Notes under the pieces: generated by a model
Database searches by the model: none
The model's input: the letters and a program-made list of their open reading frames with translations, nothing else
What the model was told of the DNA's origin: nothing
Translations under genes and position numbers: made by a program
Source: Cryptococcus deneoformans JEC21
Taxonomy: Eukaryota > Basidiomycota > Tremellomycetes > Tremellales > Cryptococcaceae
Assembly (NCBI RefSeq): GCF_000091045.1
Contig: NC_006682.1
Coordinates: 325,001 to 347,500, forward strand
Length of the DNA stretch: 22,500 nt
Reading direction: 5' to 3'
Part shown: positions 1 through 9,981 of the stretch, one piece after another
How the letters are laid out: every line of letters starts with the position of its first letter
Position numbering within the stretch: the first letter of the stretch is position 1

Positions 1-71
1 AAGTTTGTTAGGAAGCCAGAGACATCTGTGTCGGTTGGTTTTTTGACAGTAGATTCTTGCACTTTGGACAT
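1..71 (-). CDS. 5' start of an unidentified protein gene, cut by the left window edge
   Basis: On the minus strand an ATG at 71-69 opens a frame that stays open to the window edge (23 complete codons, beginning MSKVQESTVKK). The start has an A at -3, as favoured in fungi. A likely 5'-UTR intron ends six bases upstream. The visible residues are hydrophilic and Lys/Thr/Ser-rich, with no signal peptide. No family can be named from so little. The open frame is short enough to be chance, so the call rests mainly on the start context and the intron-like sequence just upstream. Confidence 0.45.
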   Translation of the reverse strand, partial: MSKVQESTVKKPTDTDVSGFLTN

Positions 72-76
72 GTTTA

Positions 77-140
77 CTGTTTAAGGGGCGGCTGTCTCAT
101 TCGGTCATGACAAGTAAATGCATTTTCACAAGGCACTTAC
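77..140 (-). other. probable 5'-UTR intron of the left-edge gene
   Basis: Read on the minus strand, a consensus donor GTAAGT begins at 140 and an acceptor AAACAG ends at 77, giving a 64-nt intron. That is the usual size for this genome, and it ends just before the ATG at 71. An ATGAC-like branch sequence lies upstream of the acceptor. This is inferred from signals only. Confidence 0.35.
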
Positions 141-1962
141 AAGGCTTGGAGGCAATCAGTATGAGTCACTTCTTGTCTTTCACCGAGGGCTGGTAACGTC
201 TGCGAAAAGTGTCGTCGGTACCGTGATCAACAAGTCAATATACCCGATAACGAATTACGAAGGGACTGTTACAATAATTAGGGCGGGGTAGAAGAAGAAA
301 TAAGAATATGATGAGAGCAGAGATGGAAATGGATCACTAATCAACACTCCTTTTTCGTCGTTCTTAATACGATAGCCTCACGGTGGTGGTGCACATGATG
401 TATAGCGGCTCATACATATTCGCCACCCAGTACGCAAAGGACAAAGCCCAATCGTCTCATCGATGACCGGCTGTATGCATGGGCAAGCATGTCATTTACG
501 AGATCTTTCCGTTCATTTCCCATCACAACAGCATTTTCGGGCACCATGCCTCTTTCCGACTCTTAATTTTCACATGGCGTCATCAATAGCCCACTAACAC
601 CGCCGAGCCTTTGTTTGACATGAACTATTAATAAGTAGCACTTCAGCAGAGCTCAGTAATATTCATAGAATCAAGCAAATCGCTTTCTATCGTGTTTCGA
701 AAGTTGGATGATGCTGACCTTTTTACTCGCAAGATCAGAACAGCATGTTATATGTCTAACTCTGATTCGTTGGAGATGGCAAGAGCTAAAAAGATGACGC
801 CAATACGTAAATAATCAGAATGATAACGATTGATTGATAAAACTGCGACCAGCGCGGCGACAGGTCGACGGATGAAACTGATTATTCGAGCCTCGCGTAA
901 TCAGAGGTCTTACCATCATCCATTCAGGCTCCATCCTCCACGCACCTTCCTCCGTCGTCTTCTCCGCTATTCTTTGTTCGAACTTCAATTAGTTCGCAAA
1001 AGGTGCTATGATAGTGTCATAATACTTCTACTCACCTCCATCCATATCGCCGTTGCACATCAGGGTGAGTCATAGTAGTACTCTCAGCAGTGGGCATCGT
1101 GGATGGAAGGTTACAATAGAAACTTCCCATTCATCACATCAACTGTGGAGCGAAGGTAGGTTGGGCAGGGGATAGGGGAAGATGTCGGAGTGTCCAGCCG
1201 CAATCTGGCCAGCAGAGGGTTCATTCTTGGCTAGATGACCTGTTGTTGATGATAAAATCGGGAGCTTACTATGTATCAAACCGTTCACAAGTCAGCAGCT
1301 CATGACGGCTTTCCTATGTAATCAACAACGTATGTTTTCTCATCTCCGTCATCCTAAAGCAGGAGCGAAGGATTTGATTCCACATCTGCATGACGGCCTG
1401 ACTATGCCTTATGATTTGGTAGCAGAACGAAGTATTGAGTATTTAGCTGTTGGTCGATCTGAATCAGAATGTGCTTTTAGTTGATTCCTAAACAATCTCA
1501 TGGGAGCTCTTTATCCTTAGACTGTGTTAGGCAGTTGCGATCAATAGCCTAGCCAGCATCGGGCTGGCATTATTTCGTAGAAAAGGCTAAAAACCTGAAT
1601 TTCAAGTCACTTCCAATATTGGTCGTCATCAGGAACTTAGCATGCAAACGAAAAACATATTTCCAATAGAAGAAAAACAAAAGAGCGAAAGCGATAAAAA
1701 CTAATAAATGTGAATAAGAGATTCGAGCCTTTCGAATAAACTTGCGCCGCCTACCCCTAACCTTCTTTTCTCTTCGACTCAGTAATGATTACCCTGCCCA
1801 TCTTCATCCCTCACCCGCCATTTCCTGTTATCTAGATGTTGCGAACGACCCCTCATAGCTACATATTGACATTTGTCATAAAAACAGATTTCCAAGAACG
1901 GGAAAAAGGGAAAGACAAAAAATTAAATGAAGGTACTTGATCTGGCCGATGATGGGAGCAGT
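141..1962. other. gene-poor intergenic region
   Basis: No open frame here shows coding character or a recognisable domain; the short frames near 830-1075 and 1302-1484 look like chance. The right end (about 1750-1962) should hold the 3' UTR of VTS1 and the left end the promoter of the left-edge gene. A pyrimidine-rich tract at about 905-1060 on the plus strand, followed by a GGTGAGT donor-like site near 1064, could mark the start of a non-coding transcript. A small perfect hairpin (GCCAGC at 1552-1557, GCTGGC at 1563-1568) was also seen. Confidence 0.6.
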
Positions 1963-4251
1963 TTACTTGGATTCTTTGGGTCCGGGAGCGTACTCTTCCT
2001 GCCCTGGAGGGTGGGCAATGTCCATCTTGGTTCGCACGTTGTAGAATACCTTGAGGAACTGTACACACAACCATCAGTTTGAAACTGGTCAATTGAGCGG
2101 GAAAAGGTGATATACCTTGGTCCTCGCACCTTGCGCCGAGATACCATTGTCCTGCAGATCCTGATCTGTCATCAACACCATGTCGTTCCAGTTGGACTTT
2201 TCAAAGTTGGGCGTATATTTCTAACGGTTCCCGTCATCAGCATCCAAATCATACCGATAGACTCTCAAATGTGGATAAGTTAAAGACTCACATGCAATCT
2301 GAGAACTCTCAGCCAGTTGGGCACATCCTCCAAAATCCTCACATCCACATCTTCGGGTCCTGCCACACCAGCGCCACCACCAGCACCTCCACCACCAGTC
2401 TGTTGACCAGGTGCGGGGGAGTGGGACTTCATAGGGTTGGGACTTCGCCTTCCAAGCTGGTGCTGTTGTTGATGTTGGTTGTGGTGTTGGTTAAGATGCG
2501 AAGACTGGTCTCGACTGGCGCCACGTCGAGACGGGTTCAACCCCGGCTGAAGGCTAGACGCGGAGACGTTGAACGGCGAGTATTGGGAGTTTTGGAGTTG
2601 TTGTTGCATAGCGAGCATCTGCGCCGCTTGGGCTTGTGCGGCAGTCAAACCGTTTAAGCCAGGGTTCACACCTCCCAATCCTGCAAGGTTGTAGTTCAGT
2701 CCGAGATTAGCCAACGTTGCGGGATCGGCACCGATACCCAAGCCGCCCAAACCAAACTGATCCACAAGAGGCGAGCGTCCCGCTGTTCCAAATTGGTTAG
2801 GAAGAAGGCCAGAGGGTGTACCAGGCTGGGTAGTATGCGGATTGACAATCTCACCGTCGTCGTTGTATTGGCCTGAGACGTTACGAGAAGTCTGGCCGGA
2901 AGAGTAACCGCCAGTGGGCCGTCGATACTTGCGAGCATCATCAAGAGGAAGGTAACCAGGGTTGTTGAGCTGGAGGGTCGCCATGTTGAGAGCCTGAGAG
3001 AGGTCGGCGACGCTAGCAGGAGCGGTGAGCTTGCCATCATTGAAATTCTGTACAAGGGGGGTGTTGACCATGCTCGCCCAGCTGGCGTTATTCCCAAACG
3101 GACTGGCCATAGGGGACTCATGTCCGATACCCAAGCCAATACCGGGGCTACCAGCAGAAACTCGAGGAGAGCGAGGGAAGGCAGTGCTGTCACGGTGGAG
3201 GGATTCTCGAGGTTTACCCGAAAAGTCAGTAGACTTGGGTCGGGGTTCAGGAGTGGGCGACTTGCTTCGGCTACGGCCAGAAATGTTACTTTCCAAACCC
3301 GGAGATGTACCTCGCTCGATCACCTGATCAAGCTGACCTTGCCACCTGTCGTGCGGCTGGAGTGTACCAGGAGCGGAGATACGGTTCTGCCTTGCTTTCG
3401 CGGCCTTTGTTGCAGCATCATCTGGAGCGAGATAGTGCCCATTACCAGAAGAGCCAGTGAAACCGGCTCCGCCGCCTGCGGAGGGGGACTTGAGGTTCAT
3501 ATTGGACAGCTTGGACTCGACCTGAGTCTGGAAAGAGTTGTTACCGGAAAGGCTGGGGGAGAGGAGAGCAGACATGGGGTCAGATTGGGACATGTGGTGG
3601 AGCACCGAAATGAAGAAACGGATCTGGACCGGAGTGGAATATTGGAGAAGAGAGTACAGAGCGGCAGTACGCTCAGCCTCAGAGAGAACGCGGAACCCTG
3701 TGTATAATCAGCGGCGGCCGTAAAGCTGGAATAAATGACTTACATTGCTCAATCGCGCCAAGCTCTTCGGTAAAGTTTTGGTCTGTGCTCGCAGCCGCCA
3801 TTTCTTCAAGGGTCGCTTCCCAGTTAGCAAGGTGTTTAAACCATTGATCAATTTGCTCCGCTATTCTTGTGTCAGCACAAATTCATGATGCAATAAAAAT
3901 CGACACACCTTCGGGAGTCTTGGCCTCGCGGGTAGGAATGAATTCACTGCTCGGCCTAGGACCCGTAGTGGCAGAAACGGCCCTTCCGCTGCCAACGCCG
4001 CTTGGCCTGGGGCTCAAACTGTCCCGGTTTCCCATACCCATAGCGACGGACGAGCTCACGTGTCTGGGTTGGCTAGAGGAGCTAGGAGACGCGAGTCCAG
4101 GGCCCAAGCCGAGGGATCCAAAACCTTTGGAGTTACCGGATGTGGGAGGACCAAGAGATTGGCGGGTGAGTTTAGCCGGGTTGGCAAGGTTAACAGGAGG
4201 TTCAGGGGAGGGAGAGGGGGAACGGTGAGGTCGAAGAGTGTGGGAAGCCAT
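1963..4251 (-). CDS. VTS1: Vts1/Smaug-type SAM-domain RNA-binding protein
   Basis: Minus-strand exons 4251-3909, 3860-3744, 3697-2292, 2220-2116 and 2058-1963 (introns 48, 46, 71 and 57 nt) join in frame to 688 residues. The C-terminal SAM domain lies at about 605-672 and is split by two introns. It contains the NWLR helix near 614-617 and a GISAQGARTKFLK segment matching the RNA-binding face of yeast Vts1. A second conserved block at about 115-190 (WFRVLSEAERTAALYSLLQ core, then VQIRFFI) is typical of fungal Vts1. The long middle is disordered, rich in Ser, Pro, Gly and Asn, with a His/Gln-rich patch before the SAM domain. The family binds Smaug recognition hairpins in mRNA and promotes deadenylation and decay in the cytoplasm; that role is taken from homologues. 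The start at 4251 is the first ATG of the open frame. Confidence 0.93.
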
Positions 4252-5868
4252 ATTGTGCCAGTTGTGTAGATTGATTAGATCAGTTGCTTCAGGAGTAGTA
4301 TAACACGAGTTGATGACCAGCCGTCAGACGGACCTGCACCGGGACTGTGTCGCCAAGGTTAGCTAGGCATGAATGAGTGACGTGCGACCCACAGAATATA
4401 AGGTCTATGCCACGAGATAAAACAGGGTGCGGGGCCAATTAGGAGCAATTTGTACCAATGACAGGGGAAACATGTAGTTGAAGAGGGATAACAAAGAAAG
4501 ACATGCCATGCCAGCATCAGCGCCACATTCTCTTCTACAACTTCAGACTCTTCCTTTGATGGGGCGACGCGCTTCCCTTCTCAGCGGGCACGCGTCTGCT
4601 TCACCGAAGGAGAGGCATGGACTCACTGCGTTGGTAGAGAGCGTGAGTGGGTGGGATTATGAGACTATGTGCAGGATTGTGAGGCCTGCTCTTCGTTATA
4701 AGTAAAGAGTTTGGACGTTTCTGCGTGATGTAATATGGGAATAAAAGAGAAAATATACGTAAGTACGCTGCACCACCACCCCGGCGGGGGACCAGCAGCG
4801 ACGCGCTTCGACAACGCACAAATCCAGTGTCCGTGTGGCGAATCAGTTTTCTTAACTGTGCTTTGTTATATTAATTACTTTACTAATCGAATTTTTAGGA
4901 ATAGGGCGGCCGGACCTGAAATGCTGATTAGAAGCTGTCAGGACCTGGGGGTTCCTCCTCCCTATTAAGTGGCCGTTCCGGTGACTTAAGCACCACATAA
5001 GTAATGGTCTTTTATTCTACATACCCAAGAACAGCAGTTGATTAATTGATATGCATGCGTGGCTCCATTTGGGGGGCGCATTTCCGTTGCCCCTTTATTT
5101 ACTCGTTGAAATCGGCAATCCCAAATCGCTCATCATTAATTGGTGCTGAATCCTTTCCTTCTTCTGAAAAAAGTCTCCTCCGTTGTTTACTATAATATAG
5201 CCAATGAGTACCAAAAAGGACTACAGTTGAGATGGTCGAGTCTTCAAAATAAACGAATGAGCTAGAGTCAACGCAAGGAAGAGTTAAGTCACATATATAA
5301 CCGCTGGTTGCCCCGCCACCACCGTTGTTTGTGTTAAGAAAGACGGACTTTTTCACCACCTGTCACTCATCATAGTCCTTGTTCCTCGCACGTGATGCTG
5401 TAATGTGATCCCTTAGCTCTTGGGAACTTGAAGTTTCAGGCGGCGATGCACTACGCAGGCCATTTCAGTCACAGCTCATAAAAATGCTCTACTTTTCATC
5501 CTATCATCATTGTTGACCTATGCATTTTCCTTGGGTTTTTATCTACAATAGGACAACTTCAAATTCCTTCTTTTATAAGGTTTCGCCAAGCTAATCGCCC
5601 GTTAACCTGTTCACCTCTCATGGAGGTCCATTTCTTTTCTCACCGGTATATAACAACAGAAGAGAGTAAAAGAAAGATAATGTCCAAATGGTTTGTCCTA
5701 TAGGGAAAGGGAGTAATGGTATATCAACCAAGTAAGTGTGTACAATTTGCCCAACTAAAGTGAAAAGAGAAAGAGACTAAATCAAAGTTAACGAAGGGGT
5801 ATCGCGCAAGAAGGGGTTTAGGTCGTGTAAACATCATTCACAAATTGATCAATGACTCTCAACATCCC
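4252..5868. other. gene-poor intergenic region between VTS1 and the GH79 gene
   Basis: The left part must hold the VTS1 promoter and 5' UTR, and the right part (about 5640-5868) the 3' UTR of the GH79 gene. No open frame has convincing coding character. The frame at 5099-5359 on the minus strand lacks an ATG. A plus-strand ATG at 4735 followed by a perfect GTAAGT at 4759 was considered, but the spliced product is unremarkable. No RNA gene was recognised. Confidence 0.6.
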
Positions 5869-8086
5869 TTAGATGTTGATGGCCCCTAACAGGAGACCCA
5901 ATCCTAACAACCCTCCCATCCACTCCACCCTCTTTCCTGCAGAAGTCTTGGCCCCACCCTTGGACGTACTTCCCCCTCCGGATCCTTCTTTTCCGTTACT
6001 AGTGGACAAGGTTCCCACGTCCACCGTGGCACTTCCAGAGCCTATTATACTCGTCGGATACGTCGATGTCGCATCCTCCGAAACGCTGCTTTCCTCGAGA
6101 GCCTCGTCAGTGAGGTATACTAGGGCCACAGAAGGTGCAGGGACAGGCACAATGCAGGCACCTCCATCGCAGGTAATGGTAATCGTTTCAAGGTCGCCGT
6201 ACAGTCTTCCGTCAGAAGCGAACGACTGACCAAGAGTTTGGTTGGCCCAATAAATATCGTATTGCTCGCTCACACTGGCGGCTCGGAAATATCGGACCTG
6301 TACCTGGGTCGGGCTCTGGTTTTGGATGTCGATGGTAACGTCAAGATCGCTGCCCCCAGTGGAGTCATCGATAAAATTAAAGAGCACCATACGAGCGACA
6401 GCGTCGTTCTCGTAGATGGCATAGATGGGGTGGTAAATGTTATTGGCGTCGTACTCGGGTAATGGAGTGAGATCCACCACTTGCGAAGCGTTGGATTTGC
6501 CAAATGCTTCGGCAATGACGAGAGTAGGGTAGTAAACGGATCCGGGAGTCCACTGGCGCGTACTGGAAAGGTTGGAAGGGGGAGGAGTGAAGGGCTTTCT
6601 CAGAAATAAGCCAAAAGTATCCTGATCGAAGAAGTGTAGGAAAAAGCTTACGTTGTAGTAGACATTTTGACCGCCGACGTGCATTAAGGCGGCAGAAAAG
6701 TTGGCGTACGCCATTTGAAGGGCAAAATCGGTCATCCTGATATTCTATCAGTAATTCTCCCTTATTTTAATGTTCATCAAACGCACCACATGGCAGCACC
6801 AAAGCTGTCACTTAAACCAGCAAAACCACCACAACTCGCCGTGTTCGTCTCCAACATCACCAATTCCTTGCCAGCATTTTGCACCAGGACTGAATCCGCA
6901 AGGTATTCTCCTACAAGCGCTTGAGCACTAGTATGATTCAAGAAATCACTGAAAATGTCTTGAGCTTCGATTACTTTACCGTTGACTTTACAATTGTTTG
7001 TCGGGTAGTGCTGCACGGTAACCGCTGACAATCTGTCAACGTTTTCATCGAGCCAGCCGGCATTGATAAGGTCTGAAAATTCGAAGCCGGGAACATTGCA
7101 GCATAGAGAAGGGCCGAGGAAAGCATTGTTATTGAGCAGAGAACCATTGGAGACAATGGACTTGACTACGTCATCGTACTCAGTGACGAAATCGCTAACA
7201 CCCCAGCCTGTAGATCGGTGGTTATGATTGACATATCTGCTACCTGTCAGCGCGCTGTACTCATCTTTTCTATGGAGTTGCTTACAAATCAGGTTCATTT
7301 CCCACACTTAAGCCTAAAAGACTGTCACCCAAAATTTCTTGCGCCCAATGAGCGGCAATAGGGATGTTCCCGGTGGGCGAGTCCACATCGGACTCGTTGA
7401 AGGCCAATCCAAAATACCATTCTGCTCCTACAAGGGATGTAATGTTGGACATGATGTAAAACAGTTCAGGGGAATAGTTGATGAGAGGCGTGTCGGTCTA
7501 AGCTCAAGGTCAGTCACGCTACTCTTTCGCCCTTTCGATGTCCGTGTATAATGAGACTTACAACGCCCGAGCTGACTTTTATCTTTTCCATGGCAACACC
7601 GCCCTCCAGCCCATCAACAAATATCGTACTTCCTTCCTGACTATTTCCTCCAACCCTGATAATTGGTCCTGCCCCCGCCCGATTTTGGATGTTGGCCATG
7701 AAATTCAAGAAAGGCACCTTGAGGTTACCCGATGAACTTCCTAGCAGACTAGTGGCAACGGACAGTTCGATGGAGAACCCAAGGAAGTTACCTTTTTGAG
7801 GTATGGACAATGACAAACCTTCGCTTGCTACTCCAGCACCATCGGACGGGATAGTGAGGGAAAGGGAAGTGACTGCAGGGGACGGAGGAGCCGGAGGAGT
7901 GAGCCGAGTTGGGTCGTATGCCGCTAAGCCGGTGTATGTCTCGCTGGCGGCTAGAGAGGATGTTGCGGTAGGCGTAGTATCGGTGTAGAGTGTGACTTCG
8001 TCGGCAAGGACGGTGTGAGAGAAGATGGATAGAATGGAGAAGAGGGCGAGGGTGAAGGAGAACGGGATTTGTGATAATAAGACCAT
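5869..8086 (-). CDS. GPI-anchored glycoside hydrolase family 79 (beta-glucuronidase/heparanase-like)
   Basis: Minus-strand exons 8086-7562, 7497-7286, 7236-6787, 6736-6652 and 6594-5869 join to 665 residues. An N-terminal signal peptide (about 1-28, ending VLADE) is followed by a TIM-barrel domain with the IIRVGGNSQ strand near residue 140. The two catalytic glutamates of the family are visible: E243 in VGNEPD (acid/base) and E375 in VMLETN (nucleophile). A beta-sandwich domain follows (about 400-590). The tail is a Ser/Gly linker plus a hydrophobic end (about 649-665), the pattern of a GPI signal. The fourth intron (6651-6595, 57 nt) is a multiple of three with no stop and is easily missed; removing it restores the family's NVYYN-PFTPPP join. 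GH79 enzymes cleave glucuronic-acid linkages; the exact substrate cannot be told from sequence. The enzyme is expected at the cell wall or plasma membrane. Confidence 0.9.
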
Positions 8087-8722
8087 GGTGTGATGGATGA
8101 GGATGCCAAAGGTGAATGATTATATGAAGATATAGAATAGGCGTTGGATGTTATGGTTTTAGAACAATGAATGTATGGGGGATAGTTGTAACCTGGTGTC
8201 TGGTGTATCTCTGATGGATTTGGATAGATTCCTGTCTCCCATCAATGGCTGGGGCCTTGGGAATGCTCGGAGATGTTATCGGATGTCGAGTATTATTGGT
8301 TGGATGCTTTGGGTATTATACGGCACAAATTATACAAACAACGATCGGCTAAGGTCCGGGCTGAAGCGTTGATGAGGACGTGCGAGATCTTGAGGCGTCC
8401 AGGCGCTCGACAGAACCCTGGCCACTATGTATGGGAAGAGGATGGAATTTAAAACGATTTAACAGGAAATGCGGGCAGTTGTAAAACGGGATGTGCATGT
8501 TACAGTCATGCTTGGGTAGGTCGCAATCCTTCGTATTTCCCTTCCTATCGCCCTCTTCCTTCTTCCTCTTCACTCTTTCCATCACAAAGGAAAATCGATT
8601 TACCATCTTGGGTAAACAGAAGGTCGGCTTGCACCGATTCACGGTCCTAATTAATAAATAATAAATATTTATGCAATCAAAACAAACTTTGCTTCCGCGC
8701 ATCCGTTCCGGTGGGGCCTGGA

Positions 8723-8742
8723 CAGGGACCTCCAAGTCCCTG
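8723..8742. repeat. perfect inverted repeat (hairpin)
   Basis: CAGGGAC at 8723-8729 and GTCCCTG at 8736-8742 form a 7-bp perfect stem with a 6-nt loop. Flanking GGC/GCC could extend it imperfectly. It is not next to any recognised gene end, and its function is unknown. Confidence 0.6.
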
Positions 8743-9410
8743 ATGCCCTATTCCAGCGATTACTCGCTCACATGCACCCGTCATCTCCTCCGTTTCCTAA
8801 CCCCCTTATTAATAGGCCATGTATGTGCCAGTTCATGTGATGCCTCCATTGCCAAGCGTCAAACTCAAAGAGAGAGCTCTGAACTTAATATCTGGCTATT
8901 TGATTGTGAACGGAGAAAAACAAGCTGAACCAAATATGCAATGCGAAGAATGGAGAATGAAATAGAAGAGCAGAAGAATGGGCAGAAGAGCCAAGCCCAA
9001 ACATCCTCCCAAAGCTCATGACGCCATAACGGCTTTGAGCTTGTTTGGGTCATCAGGGGAAAAGGTACAGATTACAGGGTAAACTAGAAAATCGGCTCCA
9101 GAAGACAAAAAGGGCAAAGAGCAACATTCAACAGACCAACAGAAAATAAAACAAGCAAAACAACGCGTACGAACGCGCTCGAGCATCTGCTGACATTTCG
9201 TGGATTTCAAGCCATGTAGGAACATTCCATTGCCTGTAATAACTGGAAGAGTGTCGTTGGTGCCCGACGTCGTTGATGCATATGCAGAACTTGTCATTCT
9301 TGCAAGCGACAACACCTGTAAGTGGCACGTGGACAGGGCCCCGGCGGAATAAACAACAGCAGGGGTGAGGGATGGGAGAAGGAAGTTCAAGAGTTGGCAG
9401 TAGGCAAAAT

Positions 9411-9560
9411 TAAAATACATTTAAAATTTATATATGTATGATTTTATAAATTCACTTTAAATTTATTATTATGCTTTTTTTTCCTCTATCTTTTCCACCA
9501 ACATTTCAATTACTTAAAATTGATTTATTTTAAATTTATATTTATGTTTTTTCTTGTAGG
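9411..9560. repeat. AT-rich island with three degenerate direct repeats
   Basis: About 150 bp are almost free of G and C, in contrast to flanks near 45-50% GC. Three related copies of a motif close to TTTAAATTTATNATTATG followed by a T run occur at about 9421-9444, 9456-9480 and 9527-9552. No open frame, terminal inverted repeat or target-site duplication was found. It may be a transcription-termination or scaffold-type element or a decayed insertion; the sequence does not decide. Confidence 0.5.
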
Positions 9561-9981
9561 TTTTTGCTTAAATTAACTGCTGTGCTGTATGTAGATGACC
9601 AAAACTAACCCGGGGGGCCTCATTCGTACCACAATCAGCAGCATAAGGCTGGGTAGAAATGGACTGAGCTCGTAAACTTCTACAGCGCAGCATCTGTCGT
9701 TGAGAGTAGACGGTTGTTAATATGTATCCTTGTTTTCTGAAACATTCACTCTGGTAGGCGCTTCTTCTTCATCAGCATATATAATATAGTTCATTATAAA
9801 TTAGATGGACATGGTGTCATTATCGACAGCGCTTCGAGGGAACTTCCGTTCACACTCTCAACCATTCTGATCTCGTTAATCTAACAGGGACAAGGATCCC
9901 AAAAACTAACAGCACTTCAACATACAGCACTTTGTTTGTCCGCTCTCTTTATCCCATTCTCGCGAGGCTCTTCTGAGAAGA

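Larger units (their letters stand above)
8087..9981. other. gene-poor intergenic region with hairpins, AT-rich island and a possible gene relic
   Basis: The left end holds the promoter of the GH79 gene and the right end (about 9700-9981) the 3' flank of the 1225-codon gene. In between, no complete gene is convincing. A perfect hairpin lies at 8723-8742, a nested inverted repeat at 9012-9042, a codon-biased minus-strand segment with a C-x2-D-x2-C-x-C pattern at about 9268-9320, and an AT-rich island at 9411-9560. These are listed separately. Confidence 0.6.

Noticed and set aside
2271..3707. Long plus-strand frames opposite VTS1 (128, 100 and 195 codons)
   Set aside because: They are mirror frames of a GC-rich Ser/Pro coding exon, with no start context or domain of their own.
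4735..4968. Plus-strand ATG at 4735 with a perfect GTAAGT at 4759 and an acceptor at 4827, giving a 54-residue product
   Set aside because: The spliced and unspliced frames are both open because the intron would be 69 nt. Codon choice is not biased and the product resembles nothing; chance is more likely.
5099..5359. 86-codon minus-strand frame
   Set aside because: It begins with GTG rather than ATG and has no domain. A nearby acceptor-like GTGACAG did not lead to a convincing upstream exon.
9016..9420. 134-codon minus-strand frame starting in the AT-rich island
   Set aside because: Composition is not coding-like, and another frame of the same stretch has better codon bias; treated as an overlap of a possible relic.
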